From positions 868,001 to 932,000 of the forward strand of contig CAVOGA010000001.1 in NCBI GenBank assembly GCA_963695135.1: DNA of 64,000 bases, written 5' to 3'. The notes under the pieces were generated by a model. It was not told where the DNA came from and did no database searches. It worked only from the letters and a program-made list of their open reading frames with translations. Source of the stretch: Marinihelvus sp963695135. GTDB taxonomy: Bacteria > Pseudomonadota > Gammaproteobacteria > Xanthomonadales > SZUA-36. Positions 57,691 to 64,000 of this stretch are shown here, piece after piece; the stretch's first letter is position 1; each line of letters starts with the position of its first letter. Both the position numbers and the translations under genes were made by a program.

Positions 57691-59369
57691 TCACGCCTGT
57701 TCAGCCGCCCAGGCTGCCAGCGCTTCCCGGCCTATTTTCGAGTTATGCCGGATGTCCACGGGAAATCCCGGGTGGAACAGCACGCGCTTCAGTTCCTGCA
57801 GCGATGCATGTTCTGCGGCCAATGCCTCGACAGCCTGCTTGACTGCCTGTTCAAGTTTCACATTGTCGGCGCTGTCCGCCTTGCTGAGCTCCACGCACAG
57901 CACCGGCTCCTGCCGGCCCGGATCGCCGACCGGCACCAGGGCGGTTCGCTCGACCCCGTCCAGGGTATTGAAGATGGCTTCCACCTGGTCCGCGAACAGG
58001 TCGCCGCCGCGCGGTCTGCACGCGCTGGGACTTGCGGCCGCAGAACCACAGCCGCCCGTCTTCGTCGAAATAGCCCGCGTCGCCCATGCGGTGCCAGATC
58101 CGGCCGTGTTCGTCCTCGGTTTTGGCCAGGCGGGTCTGTTCCTCGCGCCGCCAGTAGCTGTCGGTGCTGGTCGGGCCGTGCACGATGATCTCGCCGACCT
58201 CGCCGGCGGGCAGCAGGTCTTCCGGATGCAGCACTTCCGCTGCCTCATCCATCAGGCGCATGATCGCTACCCGGTTCGGGCGCCACCGGGCGGCCGACGC
58301 AGGTGCCGTGTCCGGCGCGGGTGGCGGCCACCAGTTCCTCGTTCAGCTCCGCGCTGGAGATGCTGGCGACCGGCAGGCACTCGGTGGCGCCATAGGGCGT
58401 ATGGACAGCCCCCTGGTTCCCCATGGCCCGCTGCATCATCGCGACAGTCGCCGCCGGCACCGCCGCGCCGGCGGACAAGCACGCGCTTGAGCGTCGGCAG
58501 AACCAGGCTCTCCTGCGTGCAGTACCTGCCCAGGACCTTCAGCAGCGCCGGGGAGCCGAACAGGTTGGTGACCCCGAACTGCTCGATGGCCTGCACCAGG
58601 TACTCCGGGTTGGCCTGCGCGGGTCGGGTCGGGTCCATGTGCGGCACCACGGTGGTCATGCCCAGGGCCGGGTCAAACAGGGCAAAGGGCGGGAAGGTGG
58701 CCAGGTCGACCTCACCGGGCCGGATACCAAAGGTGTCGCGCAGCATCTCGACCTGCGCCACGAAATGCCGGTGGCGGTACACCACGCCCTTGGGTATGCC
58801 CGTGCTGCCGGAGGTGAACAGGATGGCCGCCATGTCGTCGCCGCGCGTGCCGGCCAGCACCGGGGCGCCGGTCTCCCCGCCCCGGCGCGCCAGGCCGCGG
58901 AGGGTGATGCCACCCCAGGCCAGGCGCGGACCCAGGGTCACCGAACGGCGGATGGATTTTGGCGACCAGCGCAGCAGGACACGCGCCAGCTGCGCCCTGG
59001 TAATGCCGATAAAGGCTTCCGGCTCCGCCTCGTCGAGGCACTGCTTCAGGGGTTTCAGGCCAATGCCCGGGTCAATCAGCACCGGAACGATACCGGCCTT
59101 GAACAGGGCGAAGAACAGGGCGAAGAACTCCAGGCCCGGCGGCACCATCAGCGCCACGCGCGCACCCTGTTGATGCCATAGGCGGCCAGGCCGCGGGCGT
59201 AGCGGTCGCTCAGCGCATCCAGCCTGGCGTAGCTGGCGGAACGATAGCGGACCTTGCCCCGGCGGACGCCGGCCGGGTAGTGGATGGCCGCGGTGTCCGG
59301 CTGGACCCGGGCCTGCTCGGCCAGGGCGGCGGCCACGTTGCAGGGTTCAGTGGTTTGCGGCTTGGCCAT
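57691..59369 (-). CDS. oleC: OleC, beta-lactone synthetase (AMP-binding; four frame breaks)
   Basis: About 560 residues of the acyl-AMP-ligase fold. The P-loop is ILFTSGSTGIPKGVVYRH, followed by TVVPHMDPTRPAQANPEYLV, the AMP motif HTPYGATECLPVASI, then HRMGDAGYFDEDGRLWFCGR and GGDLFADQVEAIFNTLDGVE. OleC turns the 3-hydroxy acid from OleD into a beta-lactone using ATP. Breaks: near 59165-59167 (one base missing, G run), 58474-58478, 58275-58279 and 58004-58018 (one extra base each). Most of its length is nonetheless clearly conserved, so the gene is probably intact in the cell. It overlaps the oleB 3' end by 23 bp. Confidence 0.9.
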
Positions 59370-60276
59370 GGTCTCCGGACCCGGCGGTCAGGAATTGCTC
59401 AATCCGGTCCAGCAGCGCCTCGCCGCCATCCTCCAGCACGTAGTGCCCGCAATCGGGCAGCGGGCAGGTCTGCGCCTGCGGCAGGTAGCCCTGCCAGTCA
59501 CGGTAAAAGGTCTCGTCGAAGACAAAATCCTGCAGTCCCCAGGCCAGCAGGACCGGCTTGTCCGCAAAGCGGTGCAGTTGCTCGGCGGTGCCGGCGACAA
59601 TGTCATAACCGCGGTCGCCGGCCTTGAGCGGAATGTCCTGCACAAAGCGGACCGTGGCGATGCGGTTGTCCCAGCTGTCATAGGGGCCCGTATAGCCGGC
59701 CCGGACCTCCTCGCTGACCGGCTTTTTGAAGGCGATACGGGCGGCGACGCCGGAGAAGGCGTTAAAACCCCGGATCAGCGCGGCGCCCAGGGCGGTGCGT
59801 CCGCCCAGCCACAGGGCAAAGGGCAGCTTCTTGTCTGCCGGCATGGGAAAGGCGGCGGTGTTGAGGACCACGCATTTTTCGATGCGTTCAGCCCGCGGCG
59901 CTGCCCAGCCGAAGCCGATCATGCCGCCCCAGTCATGCACCACCAGCGACAGCGGCGCTTCATCGCCGATCGTCGCCGTGACCAGCGCGTCCAGGTCCGC
60001 GATGCGCCGCTCCAGGTGGTAATCGTAGTGCTCGTCGTCCGGCTTGTCCGACAGGCCGCAGCCGATGTGGTCCGGCACGATGCAGCGGAAGCGGTCGCGC
60101 AGGCGCAGCACCAGGTTGCGGTAGTAGAAGGACCAGGTCGGGTTGCCGTGCACCATGAGCAGCACCGGCGCGTCGCGGGGGCCTTCGTCGATGTAGTGCA
60201 GGCGCTGGCCGTCGACCTCGAGCCAGTGGGATTCGAAGGGGTACAGGTCCTGCGGCGGGCGGTAGGCCTCGGCCAT
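59347..60276 (-). CDS. oleB: OleB, beta-lactone decarboxylase (alpha/beta hydrolase)
   Basis: 309 residues, haloalkane-dehalogenase-like. The fold has VLLMVHGNPTWSFYYRNLVL (oxyanion region, HGNPTW), the nucleophile Asp115 in VVHDWGGMIGFG, and a late CGHYVLEDGGEALLDRIEQF with the catalytic His. OleB decarboxylates the beta-lactone from OleC to give the cis-olefin. It follows oleA after 6 bp and overlaps oleC, as in the canonical oleABCD order. A simple dehalogenase is the alternative by sequence alone; the neighbours argue against it. Confidence 0.92.
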   Translation of the reverse strand: MAEAYRPPQDLYPFESHWLEVDGQRLHYIDEGPRDAPVLLMVHGNPTWSFYYRNLVLRLRDRFRCIVPDHIGCGLSDKPDDEHYDYHLERRIADLDALVTATIGDEAPLSLVVHDWGGMIGFGWAAPRAERIEKCVVLNTAAFPMPADKKLPFALWLGGRTALGAALIRGFNAFSGVAARIAFKKPVSEEVRAGYTGPYDSWDNRIATVRFVQDIPLKAGDRGYDIVAGTAEQLHRFADKPVLLAWGLQDFVFDETFYRDWQGYLPQAQTCPLPDCGHYVLEDGGEALLDRIEQFLTAGSGDHGQAANH

Positions 60277-60282
60277 GGGCTG

Positions 60283-61299
60283 TTACCAGACGACCTCGGC
60301 CATGGAGCAGTTCAGGCCCGAGCCGATGCCCAGCAGGGCGACGCGGTCGCCCTTTTTCAGCTTGCCGGCCTCGACCACCTTGGCCAGCACGATGGGCACG
60401 GAGGCCGGGCCGATATTGCCCATGTTCGGGTAGATCGCGTGAACCTTGTCCGGGTCCAGGCCCAGCACATTGACCAGGGACTCGGTGTGCACCTTGCTGA
60501 CCTGGTGGATGATGAACTGGTCCAGTTCGCCGACCACCCAGCCCAGGGCGGAACAGCTTGCCTGGAAGGTCTGGGCCGCCAGCTTCAGGCCCTCGCTCAG
60601 CAGGGTGCGCGTGTCGGTGCGCATGCGGTCCATATTGCCCTGGCACAGCTTATTGAACTGGGTGGCGGCGCGCGTCACGCTGCCGCGGTAGCTGTGCCCT
60701 TCCGGGGCCAGTTCGCGGCGCGCCATGACCATGGCGGCGGCGCCCGAGCCCAGGGTCAGTGAGGCAAACTCGTCGCGGAACTGCTGTTCTTCGACTTCCG
60801 GATCCAGCAGGCGCTCGATGGTCGCCTCGGTAATCTGCCGGCTGGTTTCGCCGTCGACCACCAGGGCGTAGTCCACTTCGGCCCGCTCAATCATGCGCGC
60901 GGCGATGTCCATGCCGTTGAGGAAGGCCAGGCAGGCGTTGCCCACGTCAAAGTTCAGGCAGTGCGGCGCCAGGCCCAGGTTGCCGTGCACGATGCAGGCC
61001 GTGGACGGCTCGAGGAAATCGCGGGAAACCGAGGTGTTGATGATCACACCGATGCGGCTGCGGTCGATACCGCTGTCTTCGATGGCCTTTTCGGCGGCCA
61101 GCGTGGCGGCGTCCGAGGGCTGCGTGCCCTCTTTCCAGATACCGCGGGACTCGATGCCGGAGATTTCCTCCAGCAAATTCTCCCGGATACCCAGGCGGTC
61201 CATGGTCGGCTTCAGTCTCTGGGAGATTTCTTTCGAGGTCAGTCTGATCGGCGGATCGACAGCGGCCAGGGACTGGATGACAACATTCTTAAAGTGCAT
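60283..61299 (-). CDS. oleA: OleA, thiolase-like head-to-head condensing enzyme
   Basis: 338 residues from the ATG at 61299. Thiolase fold of the KAS III type. The catalytic residues known from Xanthomonas OleA are all found at a constant 20-residue offset: Glu97 in DFLEPSTACIVHGNLG, Cys123 in FDVGNACLAFLNGMD, His265 in FIIHQVSKVHTE and Asn295 in PNMGNIGPASVPIVL. OleA joins two fatty acyl-CoAs head to head, with decarboxylation, to a 2-alkyl-3-ketoacid. A DUF-like KAS III would lack the Glu. It begins the ole operon. No acyl-CoA supply genes are adjacent. Confidence 0.95.
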   Translation of the reverse strand: MHFKNVVIQSLAAVDPPIRLTSKEISQRLKPTMDRLGIRENLLEEISGIESRGIWKEGTQPSDAATLAAEKAIEDSGIDRSRIGVIINTSVSRDFLEPSTACIVHGNLGLAPHCLNFDVGNACLAFLNGMDIAARMIERAEVDYALVVDGETSRQITEATIERLLDPEVEEQQFRDEFASLTLGSGAAAMVMARRELAPEGHSYRGSVTRAATQFNKLCQGNMDRMRTDTRTLLSEGLKLAAQTFQASCSALGWVVGELDQFIIHQVSKVHTESLVNVLGLDPDKVHAIYPNMGNIGPASVPIVLAKVVEAGKLKKGDRVALLGIGSGLNCSMAEVVW

Positions 61300-61504
61300 G
61301 GATGGAAACTCTCTGCGGCGCGGGCCACGCGGGGCCGCGGTTGACTGAAGCTGATCGCCCATATGTTGGGGGGCAGGACATCTCCTTCAAGGCATCCACG
61401 TTGGGCGCTTCAGCGCGCCGGGCGGCGATGCCGTTAGTGACCTGCTTGTCCCGCTTTGGTTAGACTTGGGCTCTTGCCGGGGCGGAAAGACGCACAGCCT
61501 AACA

Positions 61505-62272
61505 ATGCGGGGAGCCGGGGGCAACGTGAAGCGAGCAGTCCAGTCGATAGACGGGGAATTTATCCAGCGGAATCTGCCGCTGCTTGACCTTGCGCCGCCG
61601 GACCCGGGCACCGCTCATCTGTGGCTGATCAACCTGGCGCAGCTTGGCAGTCCGCTGCAGCCGGATGAACAGATTGACCCGGGCAATTTCCCGGCGCGCC
61701 AGCAGCGCTGGTTGCGGCGCTTTTACCTGCGCCTGCTGCTGGGCAGTTACCTGGACCTGCCCGGCAAGGATGTACACATTTACCGCAGCAAGCGCGGCAA
61801 ACCCCGGCTGGACCGCCGGCACCACGACTCAACGCTGGATTTCAGCATGGCGGCCAGCTCCGGTCGCTGCCTGATCGGCGTGACCTCCGGCGCCCGGATC
61901 GGCGTCGACCTGGAGCCGCAGGGCCGTCGCGCCGGCAATCCGCTGTCACTCGCCCGCCGTTATTTCAGCACCAGGGAGTACGAGGCCCTCAAGGCCCTGG
62001 CGCCGTCTGAGCTGGATCGGGCCTTTCTGCACACCTGGGCCTGCAAGGAGGCGGTGGTGAAAGCGGCCGGGCAGGGCATTGCCAACGCGCTGTGCCTGTT
62101 CACCGTTGATGTGCGTCCGGACCAGCCGGCGAAGGTTCTGCATATGGAGCAGGACGATGCGGCAGCCTGGCAGCTGCGTTGCCTGTCCTTGCCGGAGGGC
62201 TTTATCGGCGCCGTTACGGTGCGTTATCCCACGCTTCAGATTCAGAGCTATCAGCTGACCCCCCGCGCATGA
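61505..62272 (+). CDS. 4'-phosphopantetheinyl transferase, Sfp type
   Basis: 255 residues from the ATG at 61505; a GTG at 61526 is an alternative. The Sfp/AcpT pattern is seen: the CoA-binding IYRSKRGKPRLDRRHHDSTL-like region, the metal site GVDLEPQGRRAGNPLSLARR, and the active-site WACKEAVVKAAGQGIANAL. The enzyme attaches the phosphopantetheine arm to carrier proteins. It is divergent from oleA by about 200 bp. OleA uses acyl-CoA rather than a carrier protein, so a link to the ole genes is not required; a polyketide or lipid carrier protein elsewhere is the likelier target. The 3' end overlaps the convergent peptidase gene by 59 bp. Confidence 0.87.
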   Translation: MRGAGGNVKRAVQSIDGEFIQRNLPLLDLAPPDPGTAHLWLINLAQLGSPLQPDEQIDPGNFPARQQRWLRRFYLRLLLGSYLDLPGKDVHIYRSKRGKPRLDRRHHDSTLDFSMAASSGRCLIGVTSGARIGVDLEPQGRRAGNPLSLARRYFSTREYEALKALAPSELDRAFLHTWACKEAVVKAAGQGIANALCLFTVDVRPDQPAKVLHMEQDDAAAWQLRCLSLPEGFIGAVTVRYPTLQIQSYQLTPRA

Positions 62273-63687
62273 TCCCGTTGCGGATCTCGACCAGCGGCGC
62301 CTGGCCGCTGAGCCGGATCTGTCCATCCCGTTCCACCAGCCCCAGCGCGTCGTAGCGTTGCTGCAGCTCGGGAAAGACCGTGCTGTCGACGTGTTCATCC
62401 AGGACCGTGCTGAACACGGTGGTGCCGGTCAGCTGGTCCAGCCTGTCCAGCAGTTCGCGCGCTGACCAGCGCTTGCCGTCTTCCAGGCAGCAGTCATTCA
62501 GCTGCTGCAGGGCGCTGTCCAGGGTCTGTTGCCCGCCGGTCTCCTCGCGCAGGGCCATGTCGGCCTCGAGCATCATGGCCGCCCCGGACCAGTAGATGCG
62601 CATCACGTTTTCCCAGCCGCCCCGGGTCGCCTCGCGGAGGGTTTCCTGCCGCGTTGCCTGTTGTCCGCGCCCAAAACCCTCGTGCAGTTTCTGCCAGGCC
62701 TCTTGCTGGCTGAGTCGTCCGTCCCGGGCGCGCAGCACGTTCTGGTAGTAGGAGGCCAGTCCCTCGGACAACCAGCGGTCCGCGCGTGACACGTAGGGCA
62801 GCAGCAGGTGGCTGAACTCGTGGGTGGCGGTCCAGTCCCGGTTGAGCTCGTCCAGCGGGCGGGTCTCGTCGACGTACAGCTGCACCGCGGGGCCGCCGCC
62901 GCGTACCACGTGCGCCCAGGGCACCGCTTCCCTGCTCGGTCCGAGCGGCACCACGACCACCTGCACATGCTCGCGCGGAAAGTAACCGAACACCGGCACC
63001 ACCGCGTCCAGGGTGGTGCGGATCCATGCATCGAGCTTGTCCACCTGGGCGTCATCCAGGTCGCCCAGCACGGCGAGATCCACCGTGCCGCCGGGCAGCT
63101 GAATGGTCGAAGTGTGGAACCGGCCGACCGCGCTGCGCGCGTACCAGCCCGAGGGGGTGCGTTCGGGGCGGTACCAGCCCGGGTTGTCCGGATCCTGAGG
63201 CCACGGGGCCGAAAAGCTCATACCGGCCGGCAGCTCGACCCGGGCGATCAGTGGGCGTTGCCAGGGGCCTTTCCAGAACCACATATTGGTCAGCGCCAGC
63301 ACGCTGTCATCCACGCGCAGGGCGGACCGGCTCTTGCCCTCATCCGCCGCCGTGCCGAGGTCAAAGGTCCATTGCACGCAGCTGTTGTCCGGCAGCGCCG
63401 GCAGTCGCAGGTGGTCATCCCGGCTGTTAACGAGGATCTCATCACCGTATCGGAGCGGCGAGGCATACTGCGCCGCCAGGCTGTGCCGGTACAGCTGTTC
63501 CGGCGCCGGGCCGTCGAAACACAGCTGCGACTCGCACCGTGCGCAGGTCGTCGCTGAAGCGGGCGGTGAAGCGGTCGTCGGCAAGGAGGGTGCCGCAGGC
63601 CAGCACGCCGGTCAGCAGCATGAAACGCCTGTACCTTCCAGGGGTGCGGGGCCGCGCGGGTAGGTGTGCTCGGGACATAGCCTTCAT
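62214..63687 (-). CDS. Exported HExxH metallopeptidase-like protein (one frame break)
   Basis: About 490 residues; starts at 63687, 63678 and 63621 (all ATG) are in frame. A signal peptide (RRFMLLTGVLACGTLLADD) precedes an N-terminal beta domain (KGPWQRPLIARVELPAGMSF). The zinc motif is ATHEFSHLLLPY with the third ligand Glu in WLSEGLASYYQ, as in M1 or M61-type peptidases. The C-terminal half is helical. Its sequence suggests a periplasmic or lipoprotein-like gluzincin; no close family name is sure. The frame breaks near 63522-63535, one extra base before the LCFDGPAPEQLYRHS segment. Confidence 0.78.
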
Positions 63688-63755
63688 TATCTACGAGCCC
63701 GGTGAAAAGACTGTGCCGGCTCGCTGGCCGGCTGTGGAATGCGCCCCGTTGCTGC

Positions 63756-64000
63756 CTAGCGCCGCGCCGACCGGAAAAACACCAGCGCCGAGACCGCCAT
63801 CAGGCCCAGGCCCATCACCGACAGGCCGCCGATAAACCAGGGTCCCGTTTCCAGGCCGGTGAGTGTCGCCCCGGAGATACCGATGGCGCCGGCGGCGAGC
63901 ACGCCGAGGGTCCTGCGGTGGGACACCGCGTGCTCCGCCCGCAGCTGGGCCAGGTCTTCCGACGAGATATGCGTGCGGATTTCGCCGCGGGCGGCCTTGA
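63756..64000 (-). CDS. C-terminal part of a membrane protein
   Basis: The last 80 residues of a gene whose start lies beyond the window. A soluble segment with EDLAQLRAEHAVSHRRTLGV is followed by two transmembrane segments (GVLAAGAIGISGATLTGL and WFIGGLSVMGLGLMAVSALVF) and a basic end RSARR. The layout resembles the C-termini of ABC1/UbiB-type kinases, which end in two helices, but that is a weak match on so short a piece. The stop codon is a TAG at 63756-63758. Confidence 0.5.
   Translation of the reverse strand, partial: KAARGEIRTHISSEDLAQLRAEHAVSHRRTLGVLAAGAIGISGATLTGLETGPWFIGGLSVMGLGLMAVSALVFFRSARR

Noticed and set aside
9391..63535. A shared C-A-G signature at the frame breaks, suggesting programmed frameshifting
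   Set aside because: About half of the junctions could be explained by an extra A between C and G, but CAG/CTG is so common in this DNA that any 10-bp window often has one. Several junctions have no such triplet, and no slippery site or stimulatory structure recurs.

Overview
The window looks like a GC-rich gammaproteobacterial chromosome, probably marine or sediment-living (inference). The main support is gene order seen in that class: mutY next to yggX, and ftsY divergent from rsmD-coaD-yfhL-type ferredoxin. An oleABCD operon, a RAYT/REP-type element and TonB-dependent uptake fit the same picture. No rRNA or other lineage marker is present, so the family is not fixed.

Layout. 0-7.4 kb: the end of a CaiB-type CoA transferase, then a tight catabolic operon with two Rieske oxygenases, an HMG-CoA-synthase-like protein fused to DUF35, an SCP-x thiolase, a PECR-like reductase and a carboxymuconolactone-decarboxylase-like protein. 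It starts at a promoter carrying a perfect palindrome and ends at a strong terminator. 7.4-14 kb: TonB-dependent receptor, fused sulfate adenylyltransferase/APS kinase, TetR regulator and an outer-membrane barrel. 14-18.5 kb: RND adaptor and pump. 18.6-24.4 kb: a TolB-propeller/amidohydrolase, a TPR O-GlcNAc-transferase-like protein and a SnoaL-like protein with a neighbouring gene remnant. 24.5-29.6 kb: a CorA/ZntB transporter and small membrane or lipoproteins of unknown role. 29.66-30.25 kb: four ~133-bp tandem repeats just 3' of tRNA-Phe. 30.4-37.6 kb: a Rieske/glutamate-synthase fusion, then housekeeping genes (yggX, mutY, ftsY, rsmD, coaD, ferredoxin, gamma-glutamyltransferase).

37.7-44.6 kb is the most notable region. 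It holds meh, two SmtA/SmtB-like CoA transferases, mct, mcl and mch, the second half of the 3-hydroxypropionate bicycle otherwise known from Chloroflexus. Together these could join glyoxylate to propionyl-CoA and release pyruvate and acetyl-CoA, with malyl-CoA made from succinyl-CoA and malate and cleaved to acetyl-CoA and glyoxylate. The carboxylation half is not in the window.

44.7-56 kb: a TolB-like/TPR sensor-type protein, a less GC-rich stretch with a degenerate RAYT element bounded by perfect 29-bp inverted repeats, a transglutaminase-like protein, an M20 amidohydrolase and two linked exported amidohydrolases. 56-62.3 kb: a Kdo-kinase-like protein, oleD-oleC-oleB-oleA for long-chain olefin synthesis, and an Sfp-type phosphopantetheinyl transferase. 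62.2-64 kb: an exported HExxH peptidase and the end of a membrane protein.

A caution for the whole annotation: about 38 frame breaks fall inside otherwise well-conserved genes, including essential ones (ftsY, coaD). Nearly all are single extra bases. I treat these genes as intact genes with probable sequence errors and give the approximate break points.
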